Shown: positions 26,852 to 35,895 of the stretch, piece by piece | Layout: every line of letters begins with the position of its first letter | How positions within the stretch are numbered: position 1 is the stretch's first letter | From: Cellulophaga sp. HaHaR_3_176 | GTDB lineage: Bacteria; Bacteroidota; Bacteroidia; Flavobacteriales; Flavobacteriaceae | DNA length: 64,000 bases | Assembly (NCBI RefSeq): GCF_019021925.1 | Contig: NZ_CP058990.1 | Span: forward strand, 2,072,001-2,136,000 | Reading direction: 5' to 3' | The notes under the pieces: generated by a model | The model's database searches: none | Told to the model about the DNA's origin: nothing | The model's input: only the letters and a program-made list of their open reading frames with translations | Made by a program: the position numbers and the translations under genes

Positions 26852-27691
26852 CTACATCAATTTTAAAGTAATTACATCACCTGTTTTTTTCTGAGATAAT
26901 ATTGAAATACCCTCATCTGTTAATTGCAAAATTCGAGGGTAACCCCCAGTTGTTTGCCCATCTTTCATTAAAATTATTAATTTACCCGATGGTGTAAATT
27001 GTATAGTACCAGGTAAAGTAGCTGAGGTTAACATTGATTTAGAATGCCCCATAATTATTTCTACTAATTGGTAAGCCATTCTATTATTCTCGTTTGCTAT
27101 TGTAAATTTTTTAAAGAATAAACTCTCTAATTGTTTGTCTGACAATAAATCAAATTCAGGTCCTTTAGCTACATGCAAAACTTCTTCACTTAAAAACTCA
27201 TCTACTTTTAAAGCATTAATTTTAGGTTTAAAAGAATCTACTTTTTTATAATCTACAGTACTTTTATCTTTTAGTATTCCGTTTAATTTTATAGACGAAT
27301 AATACGATCTACTCCCTAAAACCATATTAGTCTGAAACCCTCCTTTTATAGCAATATAAGCTCTAAATCCTTTTTTTAATCGACCATAAGAGAGAATATC
27401 ACCTTCTTTAACTTTAATTACTTTATAATTATCTATAGGCTCATTATTCAGCGTCATTGATAACTCAGCGCCTCCTAAAGAAATGAATGTGTTTTTTTCA
27501 AATTCTAATGTAGGTCCTGTCATTGTTATTTCTAAAACAGCGTCATTTTCTTCATTTTCAAGCAGCATATTTAACTTATACACTGTTTTTATATCCATAA
27601 CGCCAGATACTGGTACGCCTTTGTCTCTAAAACCAAAACGACCCAAATCTTGAACAGTAGTAAAAAGTCCTGATTTTAATACCTTAAGCAT
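26852..27691 (-). CDS. pxpC: 5-oxoprolinase subunit PxpC
   Basis: PxpC with PxpB and PxpA forms the bacterial ATP-dependent 5-oxoprolinase, which opens 5-oxo-L-proline to glutamate. The N-terminus LKSGLFTTVQDLGRFGFRDKGVPVSG, conserved as TTVQDLGR and GVPVSGVMD, is diagnostic for the KipA/biotin-dependent-carboxylase-like fold. The later LPGTIQFTPSGKLIILMKDGQTTGGYPRI, visible as GTIQFTPSG and DGQTTGGYPR, confirms it. Length is 279 residues, at the short end. It overlaps pxpB by eight bases and is the final gene of a five-gene operon. Confidence 0.93.
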   Translation of the reverse strand: MLKVLKSGLFTTVQDLGRFGFRDKGVPVSGVMDIKTVYKLNMLLENEENDAVLEITMTGPTLEFEKNTFISLGGAELSMTLNNEPIDNYKVIKVKEGDILSYGRLKKGFRAYIAIKGGFQTNMVLGSRSYYSSIKLNGILKDKSTVDYKKVDSFKPKINALKVDEFLSEEVLHVAKGPEFDLLSDKQLESLFFKKFTIANENNRMAYQLVEIIMGHSKSMLTSATLPGTIQFTPSGKLIILMKDGQTTGGYPRILQLTDEGISILSQKKTGDVITLKLM

Positions 27692-28421
27692 CTATTTTAA
27701 TTTTTTCAAATTGATAAATTCCGACTTCTGCTTCAATTTTATGCAAATCGTACTCTGCTTTAGAAATCGCATAAAACTGAACCTTATCTCCCACTTTTAC
27801 AATACATGGATTTTCCTTTTTAGGATCAAAAATAGGTACCGAGCAATTTCCTAAAATATTCCATCCTCCTGGAGATTCTTGAGGGTATATACCTGTTTGT
27901 TTACCTGCTAAACCAACAGAACCTTTTGCTACTTTAGACCTTGGTGTTTCGCGCCTTGGCACTTCAAGGTTTTTAGGTAAACCACCCAAATACATAAACC
28001 CTGGTAAAAAACCAATACCATATACGGTATAAACACTTGCTGTATGAGTTTTTATAACCTCTTCTATTGTGGTATTAAGTTTTTCAGCTACTTCTACTAG
28101 ATCTAAACCAAATTGAGCATCATAACAAACTGGCAAACGCCACAAATAATTTTCTTCTAAAAAAGTTTCTTCTTTAGTTAGGTACCATTCATTTAATTGA
28201 GTTTTAAAGACATCAAATTCTATTATTTCTCCTCTTAATACAAGTGTTAAAGAATTGTAAGCTGGTATAAACTCCCACTTATTATCTTTCAAATGATTCC
28301 GCTTTAAATCTGAAATAAAAAACAGAATATCTTTAAGAATATCTTCTTCTACCTGTTCTGGCCACTCTATTAAAACAGCATGAACTCCAAAAGGGCGTAT
28401 TGAAACTGGATATTTTTTCAC
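27684..28421 (-). CDS. pxpB: 5-oxoprolinase subunit PxpB (KipI-like)
   Basis: This 245-residue protein shows the KipI-type signature YTVYGIGFLPGFMYLGGLP (split: GIGFLPGFMYLGG), followed by LEVPRRETPRSKVAKGSVG and AGKQTGIYPQESPGGWNILG (residues about 165-190). The N-terminal half is a small alpha/beta domain beginning with IRPFGVHAVLIEWP. With PxpC it forms the carboxylase-like part of 5-oxoprolinase. In Bacillus the KipI paralogue also inhibits KinA, but the pxpA and pxpC neighbours make the metabolic role most likely here. It overlaps pxpA by four bases and pxpC by eight, indicating translational coupling. Confidence 0.93.
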   Translation of the reverse strand: MKKYPVSIRPFGVHAVLIEWPEQVEEDILKDILFFISDLKRNHLKDNKWEFIPAYNSLTLVLRGEIIEFDVFKTQLNEWYLTKEETFLEENYLWRLPVCYDAQFGLDLVEVAEKLNTTIEEVIKTHTASVYTVYGIGFLPGFMYLGGLPKNLEVPRRETPRSKVAKGSVGLAGKQTGIYPQESPGGWNILGNCSVPIFDPKKENPCIVKVGDKVQFYAISKAEYDLHKIEAEVGIYQFEKIKIDA

Positions 28422-29161
28422 TTTTTAATAGCTATAAAATGATTTTTTAACTCTTTATGAAGATACGTTAATATTTTCAAAGCATCAGAAGTATCGCCAT
28501 GAATACAGTAGGTATTTGCTTTAATTTTTATTGATGTATCATTTACAGAAATAACCTGTTCATTTTTGACCATTTCTAATAGATGTTGTAATACTTTTTC
28601 AGGAGTTTGAATTAGAGAATTTAGTTTGCTACGGGCTACTAAACTTAAATCATCATTATAATTTCGGTCTAAAAAAGCTTCGTATACGATGTCAAAAGAT
28701 TGCTTTAATGCTTCTTTTTCTATTATTGAATTGTATGGAACGTATAATTTAATTTCATTTTTATGTGGGAGAATTGCTTCTAAAAAAACTAAAGCTAATT
28801 TTTTATCTTTTGCTATATCATTATACAAAGCTCCATGGGGCTTTATATGGTTTAAAATTGCTTTCTCTTCTTTACAAATTTCAGAAAAGTTAGTTATTTG
28901 ATCACGGATACTTGTTATTAAGTGTTGATGCTGAATATCTATAGAAAGTCTACCAAAATTATTTTTATCAGGATATGATGGATGCACACCGATTAATACA
29001 GTATGTTTTTTAGCCAGCTGTATAATATCTCGCATACTATTATTATCACCTGCATGACCACCACAGGCTATATTGCATGATGATAAAAGAGGCAAAAGAA
29101 GTGCCTCATTACCAACCCCTTCTCCTACATCGCTATTTATATCTATAAATATTCTATCCAT
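28418..29161 (-). CDS. pxpA: 5-oxoprolinase subunit PxpA (LamB/YcsF family)
   Basis: The 247-residue protein begins IDINSDVGEGVGNEALLLP, the family fingerprint with metal-binding Asp residues, then SCNIACGGHAGD (about 29-40), GVHPSYPDKNNFGRL and LNHIKPHGALYND (about 105). These are the conserved blocks of PxpA, which takes part in hydrolysis of 5-oxoproline with PxpB and PxpC. The usual sequence has DLNCDLGE; here INSDVGE is a mild variant. It follows the Nramp transporter by two bases. 5-Oxoproline arises from glutamine or glutathione turnover, so the operon is a salvage or detoxification unit. Confidence 0.93.
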   Translation of the reverse strand: MDRIFIDINSDVGEGVGNEALLLPLLSSCNIACGGHAGDNNSMRDIIQLAKKHTVLIGVHPSYPDKNNFGRLSIDIQHQHLITSIRDQITNFSEICKEEKAILNHIKPHGALYNDIAKDKKLALVFLEAILPHKNEIKLYVPYNSIIEKEALKQSFDIVYEAFLDRNYNDDLSLVARSKLNSLIQTPEKVLQHLLEMVKNEQVISVNDTSIKIKANTYCIHGDTSDALKILTYLHKELKNHFIAIKK

Positions 29162-29163
29162 TT

Positions 29164-30354
29164 TTAATACCCAAAAACTTTTATGATACTTTTAATTCCT
29201 AAAACTAGAGTGATTACTATTATTATAGTTCCTAAAATATTTTGAAAAGGAGTATTTTTATAGTTCCCCAAAATGGTTTTTTTATTAACCACCCAAAGTA
29301 AAAATACAGCTATTACTGGTAGTAGTATTCCATTTGCTATTTGAGCAAATTTAATAATTTCAATAGGTGTTACCCCTATGTATAAAAAGGAAACCCCTAT
29401 CACTATAATCAACATCCAAACAAGTTTGAACTTTATATCTTTTAAACTCGCTTTCCAACCAAAACAACTATTTACAACATAAGCAGCAGCCAACGGAGCT
29501 GTTATTGCAGAGGTAATACCAGCAGCAAACAAACCAATTCCCATAAGATATTTAGCTGCTGCACCATACAAAGGTTCAAGCCCTAATGCTAAATCCATAA
29601 CATTTGTAATATTTTTATTTGGAATAACAGAGGCAGAAACCATAATACCCATAGATACTAAGCCACCTAAAGCTATCGATATAATTGTATCACGCCTAAC
29701 CTGCTTTAAGTCTGATACAGATTTCCACTTTTCACTTACTAATGATGCGTGTAAAAACAAATTATATGGCACTACTGTTGTGCCTACTAATGTAATTATC
29801 GTTAAAAGGCTATTATCGGGGAAAGAAGGTACAAAAGCACCTTTTAGGAGTTTACTGATATCTGGTTTCGTAATTATTGCTGTTATAAAAAAAGATAAGC
29901 TCATTAAAATAACAAGTGAAACCAACACCTTTTCTAAAACTTTATAATTACCATAATACAATAAAACGAATGCCAAAAATCCTATTATTAATGGATAATA
30001 CGGAGTAAGTTCTTCTCCAAAAACAGCTTGTAAACCTAATGTTGCACCTCCAATATTACCCCCTTCATAAGCGGCATTACCTATAACTATAGCTGAAAGT
30101 ATAATACATAAAACTGAATATTTAACCCATGGTATTTTAATTTCTGATTTGATAACATCTGCCAAACCGTTCTGACTAACTAAACCTAGCCGAGCAGACA
30201 TTCCTTGTAATACAATTGCTGCTATTATAGATAAAAGCATTGCCCATAATAATGCGAAGCCAAATTTAGCACCTGCTAATGTACATGCCGTAACTGTTCC
30301 AGGCCCTATAAAAGCTGCTGCTACTAAAACTCCTGGACCAAATTTTTTAAACAT
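29164..30354 (-). CDS. Nramp-family transporter of the 5-oxoproline operon
   Basis: The 396-residue protein has eleven membrane segments and begins with GPGVLVAAAFIGPGTVTACTLAG. True metal carriers have DPGN in helix 1; here the corresponding stretch is GPGT, so the metal-binding Asp and Asn are missing. The second half keeps ITSAITAPLAAAYVVNSCFGW instead of the A-x-x-M metal motif of helix 6. It therefore looks like the YcsG-type branch found with pxp genes, in which the substrate is probably not a divalent metal; uptake of 5-oxoproline or a related acid is a reasonable guess. It is packed between the DUF2891 and pxpA genes with 2-bp gaps. Confidence 0.8.
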   Translation of the reverse strand: MFKKFGPGVLVAAAFIGPGTVTACTLAGAKFGFALLWAMLLSIIAAIVLQGMSARLGLVSQNGLADVIKSEIKIPWVKYSVLCIILSAIVIGNAAYEGGNIGGATLGLQAVFGEELTPYYPLIIGFLAFVLLYYGNYKVLEKVLVSLVILMSLSFFITAIITKPDISKLLKGAFVPSFPDNSLLTIITLVGTTVVPYNLFLHASLVSEKWKSVSDLKQVRRDTIISIALGGLVSMGIMVSASVIPNKNITNVMDLALGLEPLYGAAAKYLMGIGLFAAGITSAITAPLAAAYVVNSCFGWKASLKDIKFKLVWMLIIVIGVSFLYIGVTPIEIIKFAQIANGILLPVIAVFLLWVVNKKTILGNYKNTPFQNILGTIIIVITLVLGIKSIIKVFGY

Positions 30355-30356
30355 AA

Positions 30357-31457
30357 TTATTTTGCATTATTCAGTGCATGCAAAGCAAAACTACCCAACC
30401 AATGTGTTCCGCTATAATTTGCATCAATTATATTAGGCAGCGAGTATGAAATGTGGTTATTAGCCATTTTTTTTAAATGAGAATACTCTGGTAAAGTTTC
30501 TGCTATACCATATAAACACCAAGCTCTACTAAAATTAAGGCCATCTAAATGTACTAATTTACCATCCGTTCTATCTGAAACTTTACCTGGTTCTAACTCA
30601 TAATCAGCATCTGTTAGTTCTGGTAAAAAAGCATCAAACCAAATTTTAAAATCATCAGCTGAATATATTCTACGAACTAAATTAGCTTCTTCTAAGCATG
30701 GTGATAAAAAATCAAACCCACTAGGTTCCCAACTTAAAGGGCAATCAGCATCATCACTATAAAATCGAGTAACACAATTTTTAATACCTTCTATTAACCC
30801 ATTATTTTTCAATGTTTCAGCATAATCTAGTGCTAATGATAAACCGAAAGCTGTATTGGTATGCTCTCCTACTCGTATTGGGTAATTTAGTTTTGGTAAA
30901 AACTCTAAATAAGAGCTTACAATTAAATCCGTTAATGGTTGTAAATTTTTCTCTAAATCACGCGCTAATGGATCCTCCCAAGTATGTAATTCTTCTGCTA
31001 ATTTTAAAATCCAAGCCCAACCATAGGTTCGTTCATAAGAACTATTCCCTTCCATCTTAAAATATGCTATTTCTACTGCTATATTTTCAGCCGTTATATT
31101 TGCTGCCAATTGAGCTCTAATAGTTGCTGCTTCGTGCAAACTTGGGTATTGTTTTAATAACGATACTAAACTCCAATGACCATGTACTGAAGAATGCCAA
31201 TCAAAACAACCGTAAAAAGCAGGGTGTAATTCTTTCGGAGAAGCAATGTGACTTGCATCATTTAAAGATTGATTTAATTTATTAGGATACTCTATTTGTA
31301 AACATGCTAGCGGCAAACCTGCCAACCTATTTGCCTCTTTAAAAGTCAATTCTGGCACTACTATATTATCTTCTACTGTACTTTCTTTTTTTACATCCTC
31401 TTTACAACTATTCAAAAAAAAGGATAATAAAAGAATTGAAATAAGCTTACTATTCAT
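30357..31457 (-). CDS. DUF2891 lipoprotein
   Basis: The first 18 residues form a lipoprotein signal with Cys18 (FFLNSCKE), so the protein is envelope-anchored. The body contains PAFYGCFDWHSSVHGHWSLVSLLK (in parts: FYGCFDWHSSVHGHW) and THWLGSFALHAL, the conserved histidine- and tryptophan-rich blocks of DUF2891. The helical repeats suggest an alpha/alpha barrel similar to glycoside hydrolases or epimerases. No biochemical role is established to my knowledge. It is the first gene of the pxp operon, with a two-base gap to the transporter; the association with 5-oxoproline metabolism is the only clue to function. Length is 366 residues. Confidence 0.8.
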   Translation of the reverse strand: MNSKLISILLLSFFLNSCKEDVKKESTVEDNIVVPELTFKEANRLAGLPLACLQIEYPNKLNQSLNDASHIASPKELHPAFYGCFDWHSSVHGHWSLVSLLKQYPSLHEAATIRAQLAANITAENIAVEIAYFKMEGNSSYERTYGWAWILKLAEELHTWEDPLARDLEKNLQPLTDLIVSSYLEFLPKLNYPIRVGEHTNTAFGLSLALDYAETLKNNGLIEGIKNCVTRFYSDDADCPLSWEPSGFDFLSPCLEEANLVRRIYSADDFKIWFDAFLPELTDADYELEPGKVSDRTDGKLVHLDGLNFSRAWCLYGIAETLPEYSHLKKMANNHISYSLPNIIDANYSGTHWLGSFALHALNNAK

Positions 31458-31680
31458 GTGCTACGCTGTTTAAATCTAACCTCATTTAAGAAGGAAGTAA
31501 ATATAAAGAACTCCTTTTAAACTAGGCAAGTTAGAACTCAATAAAACTCGTTAAACGGTTAAAATACATGTAGTTCATCTAAAACTTTACCGTTCGTCTA
31601 ATACTTGGTCTTAAAATATACTAATTGAAAAAATCTCAGGTTATAATAGTCCCGAATACCTATTTTTAACCTACTTAATA

Positions 31681-32124
31681 ATGAATTGTTTAGAATGTAA
31701 CAAAGAGCTAAGTTATGTCAATCATCAAAATGCTATCGACACTTATGGTGTCCGACTTTGCAAACAGCACAAGAGTAGATTAGACAAACTTGTATTAGAA
31801 AAAAACACCCCAATTGAGGCTGTTAAACTATATTATGGTTTAAGAGAAATCGGAATAAATTCGATGCTCGAATGGTGGGATGGTAAAAAATCTGTTGACC
31901 TAGCTATTTCACGTGTTAAATTAAACATTGAAATAGATACAGAGTATAATACTATCTCGCACGAACAAGCTATAATGGACCTTGAAGAAGCTATGCATTC
32001 TTTCAAGAATGGTTTTACAACAATCAGAATTCCTCACGTAGTCGTCAAGTACTATTTGAAAGAAACAGTCAATAATATTAAAGGAATTGTCGAAGGTTTA
32101 AAAATGAATATTAAAACTATTTAG
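31681..32124 (+). CDS. Zinc-ribbon protein with a DUF559/PD-(D/E)XK-like domain
   Basis: The 147 residues begin with a knuckle, CLEC (residues 3-6) and CKQH (27-30), that could bind zinc. The rest resembles a small restriction-endonuclease fold: a helix (AVKLYYGLREIGINSML), a strand with an acidic residue (SVDLAI, about 75), a strand with two acidic residues (LNIEIDTEY, about 85-93), and a helix with a strand ending in G-F-T-T-I-R-I-P. In DUF559 and Vsr-like nucleases the corresponding positions carry D and E-x-K/D with a final R-x-x-x-x-G-x-x-v-x-R pattern. The match is by pattern only; nuclease activity is unproven. No partner methylase is nearby. The gene is monocistronic. Confidence 0.5.
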   Translation: MNCLECNKELSYVNHQNAIDTYGVRLCKQHKSRLDKLVLEKNTPIEAVKLYYGLREIGINSMLEWWDGKKSVDLAISRVKLNIEIDTEYNTISHEQAIMDLEEAMHSFKNGFTTIRIPHVVVKYYLKETVNNIKGIVEGLKMNIKTI

Positions 32125-32174
32125 CTCAAATAAATTGTAGCTTTATACTACCATATTCTGACAATTTCATTTAT

Positions 32175-32221
32175 TGAATGAATAAAGACAAGTGTATAAT
32201 TACATTGTTTTTATTCATTCA
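32175..32221 (+). terminator. Long hairpin after the zinc-ribbon gene
   Basis: TGAATGAATAAAGACA (32175-32190) and TGTTTTTATTCATTCA (32206-32221) pair over 16 positions with one G-U and a 15-base loop. It lies 50 bases after the stop at 32124. There is no strong T-run after it, so it may be a processing or decay barrier rather than a clean terminator. Confidence 0.45.
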
Positions 32222-32374
32222 GTAGTATTACACATTCAGGTTACCTATTTTATATTCTTTAAAAGATAAATATTTTAATACTATTATATTCATAAATAAT
32301 GGGTCATATTTTATGATCTTTACTGTAATTTTACAAAACACTTATTTATCTATTTTGTAATTTACAAGTATCTT

Positions 32375-33364
32375 ATGAGAATATTAATAGTAAATAAAAG
32401 TTTAATTCCCGTAACTCTTTATGGAGGTACTGAAAGAGTAATCTGGTACTTAGGCAAAGAATTATCTAAACTAGGCCATAAAATCACTTATTTAGTAAAA
32501 AACGGATCAACTTGTGACTTTGGCACTATTATTCCTATTGATGATACCAAAGATATTATTGAACAAATACCAGATAATGTTGATATTGTTCATTTCAATT
32601 TTTCTCCACCAAATATTGACCAAATAAAAAAGCCTTACATAGTAACAATGCATGGCAACGCCAATACTACAAACGAGCTAAATATTAACACTGTTTTCGT
32701 TTCTAAAAACCATGCAAATAGATTTGGCTCAGAATCATATGTATATAACGGACTAGATTGGGAAGATTATACAAAACCTAATTTAACAACTAAAAGAGAT
32801 TCTTTTCACTTTTTAGGTAAAGCAGCATGGAGATTAAAAAATGTACAAGGTGCTATTGATGTTATAAAAGGAACAAAAGCTGAACGATTGAAAGTACTAG
32901 GTGGTACTCGATTAAATATTAGCATGGGTTTTCGCTTCACTACTTCTCCTAGAGTTACTTTTTATGGTATGATTGGTGGTACAAAAAAAGATGCCATACT
33001 TAACAAATCTAAAGGCTTAATATTTCCTGTAAAATGGCATGAACCTTTTGGTTTAGCACTTACCGAAAGTCTTTATTACGGAGCTCCTGTTTTTGGCACC
33101 CCTTATGGCTCTTTACCTGAACTTATAACAGAAGAAGTTGGTTTTTTATCTAATAAAAAAGCAGATCTTGTTAATGCTGTTTCTAATGTTAGTAGTTTTT
33201 CTAAAAAAACATGCCATGATTATGCTGTAGAAAATTTTAACAGTAAAAAAATGGCGTTGTCTTATTTAGATAAATATGAAACCATTTTATCTAATCAAAA
33301 AATAAATTTAAAATCTCCTCAGTTAATAGCACCTCTAAAAAATAAATTTTTAGATTGGTATTAA
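32375..33364 (+). CDS. Glycosyltransferase family 4-like protein
   Basis: The 329-residue protein has two Rossmann-like halves. It opens RILIVNKSLIPVTLYGGTERV with a glycine loop for the acceptor side. The C-terminal half has FLGKAAWRLKNVQGAIDVI and then HEPFGLALTESLYYGAPVFG (residues 227-246), the E-x7-E motif of GT4 retaining enzymes that binds the sugar nucleotide. It is soluble, without membrane helices, and would act at the cytosolic face in surface-glycan or small glycoconjugate synthesis. No other glycan genes are near. Sugar and acceptor are unknown. Confidence 0.85.
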   Translation: MRILIVNKSLIPVTLYGGTERVIWYLGKELSKLGHKITYLVKNGSTCDFGTIIPIDDTKDIIEQIPDNVDIVHFNFSPPNIDQIKKPYIVTMHGNANTTNELNINTVFVSKNHANRFGSESYVYNGLDWEDYTKPNLTTKRDSFHFLGKAAWRLKNVQGAIDVIKGTKAERLKVLGGTRLNISMGFRFTTSPRVTFYGMIGGTKKDAILNKSKGLIFPVKWHEPFGLALTESLYYGAPVFGTPYGSLPELITEEVGFLSNKKADLVNAVSNVSSFSKKTCHDYAVENFNSKKMALSYLDKYETILSNQKINLKSPQLIAPLKNKFLDWY

Positions 33365-33539
33365 AGCTACAATCTTTTTTTTTGCTTCTAAATACTTCGT
33401 TTACAGATAAATATTTGGTTTGGTTTATTTTAACTAACCAAAAAACAATTATGTAATTTTTTATTCGTTATCTTAGATTGAAGAAAGAAAAATACTACAC
33501 ATTAATATTGTTTTCTATCTTAGAATAAAAAAAAGATTT

Positions 33540-34742
33540 ATGATTACTCCTAAAGTATATGACAAGGAAAAAGAAAGATTAAATAATTTAAAATCTTATT
33601 CAATACTCGACACATTACCTGAAGAAGATTATGATAACCTAACTCGTATAGCTGCAAGTATTTGTGGAACTCCTGTATCTTTAATAACCCTTATCGATTC
33701 TGATCGGCAATGGTTTAAATCTAGTCATGGTATTGGAGTAAAAGAAACCGATGTTAATATTTCTTTTTGTGGGCATTTAATAAATGACCCTGAAGAGGTT
33801 TTGATGGTGCCAGATTCTAGGTTAGATATTCGTTTTCATGACAACCCACTTGTTACAGGAGATACCAAAGTTATTTTTTATGCTGGAGTATCTTTAGTAA
33901 GTGATGAAGGTTACCCCCTAGGCTCTTTATGTGTTATAGATAATGAACCTAAAAAACTTAATAAAGATCAGTTAGATTCTTTAAAAGCACTTTCTAAACA
34001 AGTAATAAATTTGCTTAGACTTAGAAAAAATGAAAAAAAATTAAAACACACGTTAGCTATATTAGAAGATAAAAATTTAGAACTAGAGCGCTTTGCTTAC
34101 ATTGCTGCTCATGATTTGAAATCGCCATTGAATAACATATCAGAAATGGCTAAGCTATTTTTAAAACAATACAGTATAAAATTAGATGATGAAGGTGTTG
34201 AAATGATGCAAATGATACTAAATTCTTCTGATAAATTAAAAAAACTAGTTCATGGTTTATTAGAATTTAGTAAAAGTGAAACCATTTTAAATGAGAGTAA
34301 AGTATCTATAAATTTAAAAACTTTACATAAAAACCTATCCACCTTGTTTTCATTTGAAAATGATTTAAATATAACTTTAGAAACTAAGCTTACTGAAATA
34401 CAGGCTAATGAAACTGTATTAGATCAAATATTAATAAACCTGCTTACTAACGCGATTAAATATAATGATAAAAACCTCACTCGTATTGAAATTAGCATAA
34501 CAGAAAACAAAACACATTATAATTTTGATGTTATAGATAATGGTCCTGGAATACCACCAATACTGCATGATAAAATTTTTACCATTTTTAAAATTGGTGC
34601 TAACCAAGATAAATATGGTAAACAAGGTAACGGAATAGGACTTGCTACTGTAAAAAAAATTGTTGAAAAATCTGGTGGAGATATTTCTGTTAGTTCAGAA
34701 CTTGGTAACGGAGCTAAATTCAGCTTTTCTATTAAAAAATAA
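33540..34742 (+). CDS. GAF-domain sensor histidine kinase
   Basis: The 400 residues contain an N-terminal GAF domain (about 20-160, with FCGHLINDPEEVLMVPD), a short coiled linker, a HisKA dimerisation domain with His191 in IAAHDLKSPLNNI, and a C-terminal HATPase domain. The HATPase has the N box (LTNAIKYND), G1 box (DNGPGIPP) and G2 box (GNGIGLATVKKI). There is no membrane segment, so it is a cytosolic sensor, perhaps of redox state or small molecules. No response regulator is adjacent. A light-sensing role is unlikely, because the GAF lacks the bilin-binding cysteine context. Confidence 0.88.
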   Translation: MITPKVYDKEKERLNNLKSYSILDTLPEEDYDNLTRIAASICGTPVSLITLIDSDRQWFKSSHGIGVKETDVNISFCGHLINDPEEVLMVPDSRLDIRFHDNPLVTGDTKVIFYAGVSLVSDEGYPLGSLCVIDNEPKKLNKDQLDSLKALSKQVINLLRLRKNEKKLKHTLAILEDKNLELERFAYIAAHDLKSPLNNISEMAKLFLKQYSIKLDDEGVEMMQMILNSSDKLKKLVHGLLEFSKSETILNESKVSINLKTLHKNLSTLFSFENDLNITLETKLTEIQANETVLDQILINLLTNAIKYNDKNLTRIEISITENKTHYNFDVIDNGPGIPPILHDKIFTIFKIGANQDKYGKQGNGIGLATVKKIVEKSGGDISVSSELGNGAKFSFSIKK

Positions 34743-34823
34743 ATATCTCAAATCTATCTTTAAAAAATCATTACTAGAGAATACCTATTTTTACGTGTAT
34801 AATTTCAATTACATCATTTAATT

Positions 34824-35429
34824 ATGCACATTCCGTCTTCTTATAAAAAAACTGATGTTACTGACATAAAAGACTTTTTAATTCAAAATAGCTTTGGTAT
34901 TTTAATTAATCAAGTAAATGGCAAACCTTGGGCCACACATATCCCCTTAGAATTAGATGTAGATAAAGATAGTAATGACGTTCTTGTAGGTCATATCTCT
35001 AAGGTAAACCCTCAAGCTGATAATTTTATCGAATCAAACGAGGTTTTATGTATTTTTAATGGCCCTCATTCCTATATTTCATCTTCATGGTACGAAAAAG
35101 AAGATGCACCTACTTGGAACTATATAGCAGTACATATATATGGAAAATTACATATACTTAGTGAAGATGAGATAATGGAATCTTTTCATAAATTAGTAAA
35201 CAAATACGAGAAAAATTCAAAAAATCCAATCTCGACAGCTGATATGTCTGAAAAAACATTGAAGGAAATTAAAGGTGTTGTTGGTTTTAAAATTTTAATT
35301 GAAGATATATAGGCTGCATATAAATTATCTCAAAATAGACCTCAAGATCATTCTAAAATTATAAATGAACTAACTGATACTGAAAATGCGAATGCTATTG
35401 CTATTGCTAAAGCAATTAAAGAACAATAA
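34824..35429 (+). pseudogene. PaiB-type FMN-binding regulator gene interrupted by one stop codon
   Basis: The first part (162 codons to a TAG at 35310-35312) is a PaiB/FMN-binding split-barrel protein: MHIPSSYKKTD, WATHIPLEL, GHISKVNPQA, NGPHSYISSSWYEK and WNYIAVHIYGKL. The same frame then continues without interruption for 38 more codons (AAYKLSQNRPQ, then NAIAIAKAIKEQ) to TAA 35427-35429. That continuation is exactly what PaiB proteins have at their C-terminus. Relatives read IEAAYKLSQNR, so the TAG probably replaced a GAG or GAA. The total of about 200 codons is normal for PaiB. A recent nonsense mutation, read-through or a sequence error would all explain it. The truncated protein may still fold. 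Confidence 0.75.
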
Positions 35430-35430
35430 A

Positions 35431-35895
35431 ATGAAAAACTTTAAACTGAAAATTTTGTTATTCCCAACAGTATTTTTCACATGTATGGTAAGTTATGCAC
35501 AGTCAAATATAGTTCAAGACACAATATCTGGTTTTTACTTAACGAAAAGCTATGAGGGATATACAGGAAGTAATTATGAAAGTCTTGTTTTAGAAGAGCG
35601 CCCAATTATACACATATCGTATATAGAAAAAGTTGATCGAGGTTTTGATTCTAATACAAGAACGGTTGTCATTTTAAAATTAAACAAAGAGGGTGCTCAA
35701 AAATTAAAAACAACAACAACAAACCATATCGGAGAGCCAATGGTTTTAGTTTTTGAAACAAAAATAATTACTGCTCCATTTATATCTGGCACTATTGACA
35801 GTGGTTATTTAGAAATATCAGGGGATTTTTCTGTTCAAGAAGCTACAAGTATTGTTAACTGGATTAAGAAAAAAACAAAAGCCTTTAAGAATTAA
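35431..35895 (+). CDS. Exported protein with a SecD P1-head-like domain
   Basis: The start at ATG 35431 directly follows the PaiB frame and opens a signal peptide (FPTVFFTCMVSYAQ) cut at about residue 24. The rest, about 125 residues, resembles the P1 head subdomain of SecD/SecDF: a strand then VVILKLNKEGAQKLKTTTTN, HIGEPMVLVFETKIITAPFI, and GDFSVQEATSIVNWIK, compared with the N-E-E-G-A, IG-x-x-L-A-I-V-L-D-G-K-V-I-S-A-P and G-x-F-T-x-x-E-A pattern of SecD. No membrane part is present, so it is not a translocase. Isolated head domains like this are secreted and of unknown function. A longer in-frame start at 35386 lies inside the PaiB frame and is unlikely. Confidence 0.65.
   Translation: MKNFKLKILLFPTVFFTCMVSYAQSNIVQDTISGFYLTKSYEGYTGSNYESLVLEERPIIHISYIEKVDRGFDSNTRTVVILKLNKEGAQKLKTTTTNHIGEPMVLVFETKIITAPFISGTIDSGYLEISGDFSVQEATSIVNWIKKKTKAFKN

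Noticed and set aside
29164..30354. Manganese/iron transporter MntH
   Set aside because: The DPGN metal motif is replaced by GPGT, and the gene sits in a 5-oxoprolinase operon.
35386..35430. Upstream start for the SecD-head-like gene
   Set aside because: These codons overlap the PaiB tail in another frame; the signal peptide begins at ATG 35431.
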